From Promicromonospora iranensis (lineage in GTDB: Bacteria > Actinomycetota > Actinomycetes > Actinomycetales > Cellulomonadaceae), in assembly GCF_028994805.1 (NCBI RefSeq), contig NZ_JAJQQP010000003.1, forward strand, positions 33,145 to 97,144: DNA of 64,000 nt, in the 5' to 3' direction. A program made the position numbers and the translations under genes. The notes beneath the pieces were generated by a model that saw nothing but the letters and a program-made list of their open reading frames with translations, was not told the origin of the DNA and did no database searches. Positions 16,854 to 24,503 of the stretch are shown piece by piece (the stretch's first letter is position 1; each line of letters starts with the position of its first letter).

Positions 16854-17275
16854 AGCTCGCCCTCCACGGCGAGAGCGTCCGTCCAGCGGACGTCCAGGAC
16901 CGTCTCCGACCAGGCGAGCGTCGCGGGGTCCACCACCCGGCGCACCCGCTCGGTGCGCAGGTGCCGGACCTCCGCCGGGTCCAGGCCGGCCTGCTCCAGC
17001 CAGGTCGTGAGCATGACCTGGCGGGTGGCGGGGCCGGCGTCGTGGAGCTCCGGGAGGAAGTTCTGGGTGGGTCCCAGCACGGGGTCCGCGCCCCGGCCGA
17101 CCGCGGCCTCCCGCCCGTCGTCAAGGGTGGCGACCAGCCGGGTGGACGTGACCGTGTCGGTGCGCACGCCGCTGAACAGCTTGTACGCGGACAGCGGCCA
17201 GAAGTCGACCTGCGCCACGCCGGCGGCGAGCAGCATGCTGAGCGTGCCATAGGTGACGCGGCGCGCGATCCTCAT
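16850..17275 (-). CDS. Small N-terminally anchored protein, HTTM partner
   Basis: 141 residues with one N-terminal hydrophobic segment (YGTLSMLLAAGVAQVDFWPL) followed by a soluble beta-rich domain (TDTVTSTRLVATLDDGRE). WPLSAYKLFSGV resembles the W-P-x-x-x-Y-x-x-F-S motif seen in small proteins encoded beside HTTM genes. It is probably anchored with its domain outside the membrane. A consensus ribosome binding site (GAGGAGG) precedes the ATG at 17275. It follows the ABC permease by 14 bp. I do not recognise a named family. Confidence 0.6.
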   Translation of the reverse strand: MRIARRVTYGTLSMLLAAGVAQVDFWPLSAYKLFSGVRTDTVTSTRLVATLDDGREAAVGRGADPVLGPTQNFLPELHDAGPATRQVMLTTWLEQAGLDPAEVRHLRTERVRRVVDPATLAWSETVLDVRWTDALAVEGEL

Positions 17276-17289
17276 CGGTCCTCCTCGGT

Positions 17290-20076
17290 TCAGGAACGGC
17301 GGCGGGTCAGGGTGACGCGGGAGCGCGTCACCGTCCAGGCCGCGACGGTGGCCAGGACCGGGACGGCGACGGCGAGGGCGGTGACCTGGAGCCAGGGGAC
17401 CTCGACCGGATACCTCGACAGCAGCGTCCATCCGATGCCGATCGCGATGCCCGCCACGAGGCCGAGCGCCGACCCGATCACCGAGATCGTCGCGGCCTGC
17501 GCGGCGACCACCCGCCGTCGGGCCGACGGCGCCGCGCCCACCGCGGCGAGCGTCGCCAGGTCGGGCCGGGCGTCGACCGCGGACAGGGCGACCGCCGACC
17601 ATGTCCCGGCCAGCGCGAGGAACACCGCCGCGAGCGCGATGGCCAGGCCGATGATGGGCCGAGCATCGTTGGTCCACGGAGTGGAGAGCGACCCCAGCAG
17701 GCTGTCGGAGCCCTGGCCAGGTTGCCTGCCCGTCTCGACCCTGACGTCGAGTGCTCTGTCGGAGGCGAACCCGACGAGCTCTGCGTTGACCCGGGTCTGC
17801 AGCAGCGACTTCTGCTCGGAGGTCGGAACGGTCGGGTTCTCGACCAGGTACCCCCCGAGCGCCGGTTCCGCGCCGAGCTCGTCGAGGAGCGCCTCCGGCA
17901 GGATCGGGAGGTTCCGGATCCGCTCTCCGGGCACGCCCACGACGGCGGCAGGGAGCACCCTGTCCTCCACGGGCGGGTCGTCGAAGTACGCCCGGACCGT
18001 CACGGTCGCGTTCCCGTCGGCGTCGACGTGCGAGGACGGCAGGGGCAGGCGTCCGTCGGCGAGCGCCGCGGCGACGTCGTCGAGGTGTTCCTCGGGGATG
18101 CCGAGCGCGTGCAGCAGCTGTCGGTCAGACCCGTCGGTGACGACGGGGCCGGGCCACCGGTTGAAGTCGGGAGACAGGTTGACATCGGGGCCGGCCGGAT
18201 CGACCGGCAGGACGGTCAGGTCGAGCAGCTCCCGGCGAGGAGCCGGGCTGTTGTCGGCGGACGCGGGGATCACCGCGACCGGGAGGGGCAGGAGCGGGCC
18301 GGCGTCGGGGAGCGCCTCGTCGACGAGGGCCTGCAGGCGTTCGGACTCGTCCTCCGCGAAGACGTGCCCGTACCCCTGCGTCACGGCGACCGTCCCGGTC
18401 GAGGCCCACGGCCAGTACGGGGTCCCCTCCACCACGACCTTCTCGGCGTCGAAGTAGGTCAACCCGGCGGTGGCCCCGGCCATGGCGACCAGCACGGCCG
18501 CGACGGCGGGCACGGTGCGAGCCCGGTAGCGTGCGGCGTCGCGCAGGGCGAAGCGCCATGTCCAGGGCAGCCGGTGGGCGACCCGGCCGAGCAGGGCGAC
18601 GATGCCGCCGCAGGCGAGGATGAGGCCGAGGTCCGCGACCACGATGCCCGCGGACAGCCCGACGGCCCAGTGCTGGGCGCCGGCCACCACGGCGAGGACG
18701 ACGCCGCCCACCGCGGCGCTCGCGCCGATGATGGTGGGCCAGCGGGGGGTCGAGACCTCGGGCCGCCGCCCGGCCAGCACGGTGACGACGTCGGCGCGTG
18801 CCGCGCGCCGGGCCGGTGGCCAGGCGGAGACGACGGCGAGCAGCACCCCGACCAGGAGGATCGCGGTGAGCGGGCCCACCGGCAGGCGCAGCGCGGGGAG
18901 CCGGTCGGGGATCATCTGGGCGAGGACCGCGGTCGCCGCGATCCCGAGACCGACGCCGGCCAGCGATCCTGCCGCCCCGGTGAGCAGCCCGCGGGCGAGC
19001 ATCACGGCGCGCAGGGTGGGTGCAGGTGCCCCGTTGACGGCCAGCAGCGCGAGCGACCGGGTCTCCCGCCGTGCCCCGACCGCGAAGGCGGGCCCGATGA
19101 GCCAGACCGCCTCCAGCAGCCCGACCAGCACCAGCGCGGCGATCACGGAGAGGGACGCCCAGTCGACGTAGCCGGACCACGTGCTCCCGGCGTTCACGGG
19201 CGCCGGTGGGTCGAGGAGCACGTCCCTGCTGGTCACGAACGCGCCGGCGGCGTTGATGTCCTGGACGTCGGACCAGGTGACGGGGGCGTCGCCGACCACG
19301 TACCACAGCGGGTAGTCGAAGCCGCGGGAGACGACCTCCTGGGGCGGTGTGAGCGGGCCCGACTCCGGCAGCAGCACCGGCGAGATCATGTCGATGGTGC
19401 GGGGGACGATGCCGCTGACGGTCGCGGTGGTGGTCGTGCCGTCGGCCAGCTCGACCTCGACGGTGTCGCCGAGGTCGAGTCCCAGGTCCCGGTGCCGTTG
19501 GGTCACGGCGATCTCACCGTCGCCGGGCAGGTGCCCCTGCAGCACCGGGAACCGGGCCGCGACGTCGGGCTCGGCGAAGTCGGTCTGCACGGCGACCGAC
19601 ATGGCCGCGCCCTCGCCGTCGTCGAGACGGACCGTGCCCTTGAGCGCCCGGACCAGCTGGTCGTCGTCGGGCAGCTGGCGCTCGATGCTCTGCTCGAGCT
19701 CCTGGTACGGCATCGAGACCGCTGTCACCGAGTCGTACTTCGTCCAGCCCACGGCGTCCCAGAACCATAGTGAGCCGTTCCCCTGCCAGAACTGCTCGAT
19801 CGGCCCTCCGATGCCCTCGATCTTCGCCTGGAGCCCCGGTCCGAGCTCGGCCTCGGTGTCCGCGGGCGCGTACGGCTCGTTGGACTCGAGCGTGGTCATC
19901 ACGAACGACCCCGCGGCCACGGGCAGCGCCACCATGACCGCGATGAGCACGGCGCGACCCGCGTGCCGGCGCAGGTCGCGCCGGGCGAGCCGGAGCGCGA
20001 GCCGCCAGCGGCCGACCACCTGCCGGTACCGGAGACCCGCCGTCGGCCGGTCGGTGCCCGGGATCCTGGCGTTCAC
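17290..20076 (-). CDS. FtsX-like ABC transporter permease (two-module, MacB/LolC type)
   Basis: A 928-residue permease with an N-terminal membrane anchor (AVLIAVMVALPVAAGSFV), a large extracytoplasmic domain and two FtsX modules. The first has helices around residues 310-425 (SVIAALVLVGLLEAVWLIGP...) and ends in the RRAARADVVTVLAGRRP coupling helix. After another external domain, the second module ends near the C-terminus (PIIGLAIALAAVFLALAGTW...). Such permeases with a cognate ATPase export lipids, peptides or antibiotics, or act as mechanotransmitters. It overlaps the ATPase gene by 4 bp. PadR control just upstream is typical of inducible exporters of this type. Confidence 0.9.
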   Translation of the reverse strand: MNARIPGTDRPTAGLRYRQVVGRWRLALRLARRDLRRHAGRAVLIAVMVALPVAAGSFVMTTLESNEPYAPADTEAELGPGLQAKIEGIGGPIEQFWQGNGSLWFWDAVGWTKYDSVTAVSMPYQELEQSIERQLPDDDQLVRALKGTVRLDDGEGAAMSVAVQTDFAEPDVAARFPVLQGHLPGDGEIAVTQRHRDLGLDLGDTVEVELADGTTTTATVSGIVPRTIDMISPVLLPESGPLTPPQEVVSRGFDYPLWYVVGDAPVTWSDVQDINAAGAFVTSRDVLLDPPAPVNAGSTWSGYVDWASLSVIAALVLVGLLEAVWLIGPAFAVGARRETRSLALLAVNGAPAPTLRAVMLARGLLTGAAGSLAGVGLGIAATAVLAQMIPDRLPALRLPVGPLTAILLVGVLLAVVSAWPPARRAARADVVTVLAGRRPEVSTPRWPTIIGASAAVGGVVLAVVAGAQHWAVGLSAGIVVADLGLILACGGIVALLGRVAHRLPWTWRFALRDAARYRARTVPAVAAVLVAMAGATAGLTYFDAEKVVVEGTPYWPWASTGTVAVTQGYGHVFAEDESERLQALVDEALPDAGPLLPLPVAVIPASADNSPAPRRELLDLTVLPVDPAGPDVNLSPDFNRWPGPVVTDGSDRQLLHALGIPEEHLDDVAAALADGRLPLPSSHVDADGNATVTVRAYFDDPPVEDRVLPAAVVGVPGERIRNLPILPEALLDELGAEPALGGYLVENPTVPTSEQKSLLQTRVNAELVGFASDRALDVRVETGRQPGQGSDSLLGSLSTPWTNDARPIIGLAIALAAVFLALAGTWSAVALSAVDARPDLATLAAVGAAPSARRRVVAAQAATISVIGSALGLVAGIAIGIGWTLLSRYPVEVPWLQVTALAVAVPVLATVAAWTVTRSRVTLTRRRS

Positions 20077-20807
20077 GCGTCAGCTCCCTGCAGCTCGCCG
20101 CTCTCGTCCAGGCCTGCGCCGTCGGAGCCGGGCCCGCCGCCTTCCACGAGGCCGTCGCGCAGGTGCACGGTCCGGTCCGCCCACGCCGCGTACCGCGCGT
20201 CGTGCGTGACGAGCAGTCCCGCCGCGCCGGCGTCGACCCGTGCGCGCAGGAGGCGGATCACCGCGTCGCCGGTCACGGAGTCGAGGGCGCCGGTCGGCTC
20301 GTCGGCGAGCACCAGCCGCCGGGGCCCCACCAGGGCGCGGGCGATCGCCACGCGCTGCTGCTGACCGCCGGACAGGTCCTCCGGGAACCGGTCCGCCGCC
20401 TCCAGCAGCCCGACCTCGGCCAGCGCCGCCTCGGCGTCGCCCCGCGCGGCACCCGGCCGCATGCCGTCCAGCTCCAGGGGGAGCGCCACGTTCTCCAGCG
20501 CGGTGAGCGCGGGCACGAGGTTGAGGTCCTGGAACACGAAGCCGACGTCACGGCGCCGGACGGCGGCGCGCTCGCGCGCTCCCCGGCGTGCGATGTCCGT
20601 GCCGGCCACGTGCACGCTGCCCGACGTCGGGGTGTCCAGGCCGCCCGCGACGTTCAGCAGGCTGGACTTGCCGGACCCGGACGGACCCATGACCGCCACG
20701 AGCTCGCCCTCGCGGACCGTCAGGTCGATGCCGCGCAGGGCGTGCACCTCGTTCGCGCCGCGGCCGTGGACCTGGGTGACGCCTTTCATCTCCAGCGGGA
20801 CGTTCAT
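20073..20807 (-). CDS. ABC transporter ATP-binding protein (LolD/MacB type)
   Basis: A 244-residue nucleotide-binding domain that powers the FtsX-like permease encoded next. It has Walker A GPSGSGKSS near residue 41, Q-loop VGFVFQDLNLVPALTALENV, signature LSGGQQQRVAIARAL, Walker B LVLADEPTGALD and the H-loop VTHDARYA. The C-terminus carries a Gly/Asp-rich tail. The start overlaps the PadR stop by 4 bp and the stop overlaps the permease start by 4 bp. Confidence 0.95.
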   Translation of the reverse strand: MNVPLEMKGVTQVHGRGANEVHALRGIDLTVREGELVAVMGPSGSGKSSLLNVAGGLDTPTSGSVHVAGTDIARRGARERAAVRRRDVGFVFQDLNLVPALTALENVALPLELDGMRPGAARGDAEAALAEVGLLEAADRFPEDLSGGQQQRVAIARALVGPRRLVLADEPTGALDSVTGDAVIRLLRARVDAGAAGLLVTHDARYAAWADRTVHLRDGLVEGGGPGSDGAGLDESGELQGADA

Positions 20808-21412
20808 CGCGTCATCTCCTTGGTCAGTGCCCCGGTGGGCTGGTTCGTCGTGGTGTCGCTACCCGCTGTGCCCGCCCGTGCCGGCCCGTACGCCGCGACC
20901 GAGGCCTCGACGTGGTCCAGCCAGCGCGCCTCGGCCTCCGCGGCGAAGACCTGGGACTCCAGCACGAGGGAGTGGGCGAGGTCGGCGGCAGGGTCGAGGC
21001 CGCGCTTCTGCTTCGTCAGCGCTCTCAGCGCGCGCAGCGTCTCGTCCCGCTGCCGCCGCACGACGGCGGTGACGTCCACCCCGGGGACCGTCACCGCGAG
21101 GGCGAGCTTGATGGCCAGCTCGTCGCGGCCCGGCTTCTCGCGTCCGACGGAGGTGACCCACCAGGCCTCGGCCTGGACGGCGCCCGTACCGGTGAGGCGG
21201 AACTGCTCGGGCGATCCCTCCGTGCCGTCCGCGACGGGTTCCACGAGACCGTCGCGCTGCAGACGTGCGAGCGTCGTGTACGCCTGCCCGATGTTGAGCG
21301 GCCAGGCACCGCCCGTGCGGCGCTCGAACTCCTGGCGCAGCTGGTAGCCGTGCATGGGCTGCTCGCTGAGGAGCGCGAGGAACCCCTGGCGGATGGACAC
21401 GAGGCGGCTCAC
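20804..21412 (-). CDS. PadR-family transcriptional regulator
   Basis: A 202-residue winged-helix repressor. The N-terminal domain (GFLALLSEQPMHGYQLRQEFE... LNIGQAYTTLARLQRDGLVE) is classic PadR. The C-terminal half has the long dimerisation helices and a disordered Thr/Gly tail. It leads the exporter operon and probably represses it from the inverted repeat at 21426-21470. I give the GTG at 21412; a GTG at 21400 (VSIRQGF) would fit the usual PadR N-terminus equally well. Confidence 0.92.
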   Translation of the reverse strand: MSRLVSIRQGFLALLSEQPMHGYQLRQEFERRTGGAWPLNIGQAYTTLARLQRDGLVEPVADGTEGSPEQFRLTGTGAVQAEAWWVTSVGREKPGRDELAIKLALAVTVPGVDVTAVVRRQRDETLRALRALTKQKRGLDPAADLAHSLVLESQVFAAEAEARWLDHVEASVAAYGPARAGTAGSDTTTNQPTGALTKEMTR

Positions 21413-21425
21413 TTCCCTGTCGGTT

Positions 21426-21470
21426 GCTTACTGGGTAACTACCTCTCGGATCGATAGTTACCGAGTAAGC
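21426..21470. promoter_or_regulatory. 16-bp inverted repeat upstream of padR, probable PadR operator
   Basis: The arms GCTTACTGGGTAACTA (21426-21441) and its near-perfect complement (21455-21470, one mismatch) are separated by 13 bp. The repeat lies 14 bp before the padR start in an A/T-rich segment. Long split palindromes in their own promoters are typical PadR sites. It is also about 80 bp upstream of the divergent cimA promoter. Confidence 0.7.
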
Positions 21471-21550
21471 ATCCGTTGTCAACGGAAGAGCCGCCGGGGG
21501 AACGGGTGAAGGGCGGGCCGGGTGCGGTCGGTCCGCCTGCTGGTCACCAC

Positions 21551-21579
21551 TTCCGTCGTCCGCGCGGCTGTGGCACGAT
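21551..21579 (+). promoter_or_regulatory. Candidate promoter of the cimA leader transcript
   Basis: TTCCGT (21551-21556) and CACGAT (21574-21579) are 17 bp apart. The leader ATG begins 7 bp after the -10 box, so the leader peptide mRNA would be leaderless. Confidence 0.45.
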
Positions 21580-21586
21580 GACCCGC

Positions 21587-21631
21587 ATGACCCCGCGCTT
21601 CACCCTGCGACAGGCGATCATCATTTCGTAG
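21587..21631 (+). CDS. Isoleucine leader peptide of the cimA attenuator
   Basis: A 14-codon open frame, MTPRFTLRQAIIIS. It has three consecutive isoleucine codons (ATC ATC ATT, 21617-21625) just before its stop, and the stop's last base opens the first hairpin. ATT is a rare Ile codon in this genome. An in-frame ATG at 21578 could extend it by three residues. Placed between a promoter and an intrinsic terminator upstream of an isoleucine-pathway gene, it reads as a ribosome-stalling sensor of charged tRNA-Ile. Confidence 0.8.
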   Translation: MTPRFTLRQAIIIS

Positions 21632-21690
21632 CGCGTCCGGAGACACCCCACCGGACGCGCAGACCTTCCACACCCGGAGGGTCTTTTTTT
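21631..21690 (+). promoter_or_regulatory. Transcription attenuator of cimA (hairpin plus intrinsic terminator)
   Basis: The first hairpin is a perfect 10-bp stem, 21631-21640 with 21651-21660 and a 10-nt loop. Then comes a terminator stem of GACCTTCC (21662-21669) and GGAGGGTC (21676-21683) with a 6-nt loop and seven T residues at 21684-21690. A ribosome stalled at the Ile codons would cover the 5' arm of the first hairpin. I could not find an unambiguous antiterminator pairing, so the switch mechanism is inferred. Confidence 0.82.
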
Positions 21691-21758
21691 GTTGGTCTGG
21701 CGGTTCTGCTCCCGCGGGATCGTCAGCCCTCTCGTCAGCCACATCGTTGGGAGCATCG

Positions 21759-23405
21759 ATGACCACCTCCTCGTTGACCGCCGCCTCGTTCCAGGTGTAC
21801 GACACGACGTTGCGCGACGGCGCGCAGCAGGAGGGGATGAACCTCTCCGTCTCCGACAAGCTCGCCATCGCGGTGCTTCTCGACGAGCTGGGCGTCGGCT
21901 TCATCGAGGGCGGCTGGCCGGGCGCGGTCCCCAAGGACACCGACTTCTTCGCGCGTGCCGCGACCGAGCTCACCCTGAAGAACGCGGTGCTCGCCGCCTT
22001 CGGGGCGACCCGGCGGGCGGGCGTCCGGGCGGGCGACGACCAGCAGGTGCGAGCCCTGCTCGATGCCGCGACGCCGGTGGTGACGCTCGTGGCCAAGTCG
22101 GACGTGCGGCACGTGGAGCGTGCCCTGAAGACGACGCGCGCCGAGAACCTCGCGATGATCGCCGACACCGTCGCGTTCCTCGTCGCGGAGGGCCGCCGTG
22201 TCGTCCTCGACGCCGAGCACTTCTTCGACGGCTACCGGCACGACGCCGAGTACGCGACGAGCGCCGTCACCGCCGCGTTCGAGGCCGGCGCCGAGGTCGT
22301 CACGCTCTGCGACACCAACGGCGGCATGCTGCCGACCTGGGTCGGCGAGATCGTGGGGGAGCTGAAGAGCGCGATCACGCCCGGCACCGGGCAGCTGCTC
22401 GGCGTGCACGCGCACAACGACAGCGGCTGCGCCGTCGCGAACTCGCTCGCCGCCGTCGAGGCGGGCGCCACGCACGTGCAGGGCACCGTCAACGGGTACG
22501 GCGAGCGCACCGGCAACGCCGACCTCGTCACCGTCGTCGCCAACCTTGAGCTGAAGGGCGGCATGTCCCTCCTGGCCGACGACGGCCTGCGGGAGGCCGC
22601 CCGGATCTCCCACGCCATCAGCGAGATCACGAACATCTCACCGTTCGCGCGGCAGCCCTACGTCGGGGCGAGCGCGTTCGCGCACAAGGGCGGGCTGCAC
22701 GCCAGCGCCATCCGCGTGGACCCGGACATGTACCAGCACACCGACCCGACGCTGGTCGGCAACGACATGCGCATGCTCGTCTCGGACATGGCCGGTCGTG
22801 CCTCGATCGAGCTCAAGGGCCGGGAGCTGGGCTTCGACCTCGCCGGCCAGGGTGAGCTGCTGTCCCGGGTCACCAACCGCGTGAAGGCGGACGAGGCCGC
22901 CGGCTACACCTACGAGGCGGCCGACGCGTCGTTCGAGCTCCTGCTGCGGTCCGAGCTGGGCCGCCGTCCGGAGTTCTACACGGTCGAGTCGTGGCGGACC
23001 ATCATCGAGACCGTTCCCGCGGGCGCGGCGCCGCCGGCGGTCCACGCGCCCGATGCCGTCGCCGTGGCCGAGGCGACCGTCAAGATCCGGGCCGGCGGTG
23101 AGCGGATCGTGACGACGGGCGAGGGCAACGGGCCGGTCAACGCGCTGGACCAGGCGCTGCGGACCGCGTTGTCCCAGGTCTACCCGGAGCTCAGCCGGTT
23201 CGAGCTCATCGACTTCAAGGTGCGCATCCTCGACACGGAGCTGGGCACCGACGCGATCACCCGGGTCCTGATCGAGACGACCGACGGCGAGCACTCCTGG
23301 TCCACCGTCGGGGTGGGTCCCAACGTGGTCGAGGCCGCCTGGGAGGCGGTCACCGAGGCCTACGTGTACGGCCTGCTGAAGTCGGGCGTAGCCCCCCACC
23401 CCTGA
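21759..23405 (+). CDS. cimA: (R)-Citramalate synthase
   Basis: Condenses acetyl-CoA and pyruvate to citramalate, opening the threonine-independent route to 2-oxobutyrate and isoleucine. A 548-residue DRE-TIM enzyme: DTTLRDGAQQEGMNLSV near residue 17, CDTNGG, GVHAHNDSGCAVANSL, VQGTVNGYGERTGNADL, and a C-terminal LeuA-type regulatory domain (KIRAGGERIVTTGEGNGPVN... DFKVRIL). The QQEG after DGAQ and the VLDAEHFFDGYR block separate CimA from 2-isopropylmalate synthase LeuA. I chose the ATG at 21759 because TTGGGAGC lies 5-9 bases before it. Expression is probably set by the Ile leader attenuator upstream. A 22-bp hairpin ends the transcript. Confidence 0.93.
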   Translation: MTTSSLTAASFQVYDTTLRDGAQQEGMNLSVSDKLAIAVLLDELGVGFIEGGWPGAVPKDTDFFARAATELTLKNAVLAAFGATRRAGVRAGDDQQVRALLDAATPVVTLVAKSDVRHVERALKTTRAENLAMIADTVAFLVAEGRRVVLDAEHFFDGYRHDAEYATSAVTAAFEAGAEVVTLCDTNGGMLPTWVGEIVGELKSAITPGTGQLLGVHAHNDSGCAVANSLAAVEAGATHVQGTVNGYGERTGNADLVTVVANLELKGGMSLLADDGLREAARISHAISEITNISPFARQPYVGASAFAHKGGLHASAIRVDPDMYQHTDPTLVGNDMRMLVSDMAGRASIELKGRELGFDLAGQGELLSRVTNRVKADEAAGYTYEAADASFELLLRSELGRRPEFYTVESWRTIIETVPAGAAPPAVHAPDAVAVAEATVKIRAGGERIVTTGEGNGPVNALDQALRTALSQVYPELSRFELIDFKVRILDTELGTDAITRVLIETTDGEHSWSTVGVGPNVVEAAWEAVTEAYVYGLLKSGVAPHP

Positions 23406-23415
23406 CCCCCGGAGC

Positions 23416-23462
23416 GCCGAGGTAGTCGTCTGGCGAGGCCCTCGCCAGACGACTACCTCGGC
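23416..23462. terminator. Perfect 22-bp hairpin between cimA and the RpiR gene
   Basis: The arms at 23416-23437 and 23441-23462 match perfectly around a 3-nt loop. It lies between convergent genes, has no T-run, and shares the CCGAGGTAGTC core with the hairpin after ilvE. Confidence 0.85.
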
Positions 23463-23474
23463 GGTGGGGAAGGG

Positions 23475-24392
23475 TCAGGCGACCGGGGTGGCCGGGGTCG
23501 CCGGACGGTCCGGCTTGCTGTTGCCCTGGTCCAGGCGCTGGTCGCGCACTGCCTCGTACGTCGCCTTGATGGCGATGGACGAGCGGTCGTACGTGCGCTG
23601 CGCGACGCGGACGAACAGGTAGTCCACGACCGTGAGCTGGGCGATGCGGCTCGACATGGCGCCGACCCGGAACTGGGTCTCGCGGGCCGTGGTGGCCAGG
23701 ACGACGTCGGACACGAGGCCGATCGGCGCGTCCGGGAAGTTCGTGATCGCCGCGGTGAGCGCGCCGCGCTTGCGCGCGATCTCCAGCGCCTGGTTGGTCT
23801 CCCGCGTCTGTCCCGAGTGCGAGACGGCGATCGCCACGTGGCCCGGCTCGAGCAGCGCCGACGAGGCGAGCTGCTGGTGCGGGTCGGGGGAGGTGAAGAC
23901 GAACACGCCGATGCGCTGCAGCTTCATCGCGAGGTCGGCAGCGGCGAGGTTGGACGAACCCACGCCGTAGACGTCGACCCGCTTGGCCTCGGAGATGGCC
24001 GTGGCGACCCGCTCGATCGCGTCGGTGTCGATCATCCGGGCGGTCTCTTCGATGGTGCGGGCCTCGTGGAAGGCGATCTTCGAGACGACGGCTTCGATGT
24101 CGTCGGTCTGGTTGATCTCACCCTCGGCGATGCCGGAGCGCTCCATCTCCACCTCGCGCCGGCTGGTCGCCTGCGCCAGGTCGATCCGGAACTCGGGGTA
24201 GCCGGCGTAGCCCACGGCACGGCAGAACCGCACCACCGTGGCCTGTGACGTGTCCGCGTGACCGGCGAGCTCCGTGATGGTCGACTGGACGACGGTGTTC
24301 GGGTCGTCGAGGACCGTCTGCGCCACTCTGGCTTCTGCTGGTCGCAGCGTCGGTAGTGCGCGCCTGAGTCGGACGAGGACGTCACCTGTCAT
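23475..24392 (-). CDS. RpiR/MurR-family transcriptional regulator
   Basis: A 305-residue regulator. The N-terminal HTH_6 domain (ARVAQTVLDDPNTVVQSTITELAGHADTSQATVVRFCRAVGYAGYPEFR region) is followed by a SIS sugar-phosphate-binding domain (VYGVGSSNLAAADLAMKLQR... IAVSHSGQTRETNQALEIAR) from about residue 120. MurR-type proteins bind N-acetylmuramate-6-phosphate or GlcNAc-6-P. The neighbouring kinase, importer, NagZ and MurQ genes make such a ligand likely. The start has GGGAG eight bases before it and a TGTAAG-like -10 about 50 bp upstream. Confidence 0.9.
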   Translation of the reverse strand: MTGDVLVRLRRALPTLRPAEARVAQTVLDDPNTVVQSTITELAGHADTSQATVVRFCRAVGYAGYPEFRIDLAQATSRREVEMERSGIAEGEINQTDDIEAVVSKIAFHEARTIEETARMIDTDAIERVATAISEAKRVDVYGVGSSNLAAADLAMKLQRIGVFVFTSPDPHQQLASSALLEPGHVAIAVSHSGQTRETNQALEIARKRGALTAAITNFPDAPIGLVSDVVLATTARETQFRVGAMSSRIAQLTVVDYLFVRVAQRTYDRSSIAIKATYEAVRDQRLDQGNSKPDRPATPATPVA

Positions 24393-24503
24393 GTCGCATC
24401 TCCCGGGATGGGGTGGGGGGTCTAGGGGTCGAGAACTTACACCCGTACCGGGGATTCGGGCACGACGGGGTAGTGAAGGGAGGCGTCAGTGAACGACCGT
24501 CGG

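Noticed and set aside
21479-22168. A minus-strand frame covering the cimA leader and the start of cimA
   Set aside because: It is antisense to the leader peptide, the T-tailed terminator and conserved CimA sequence, and has no recognisable domain.
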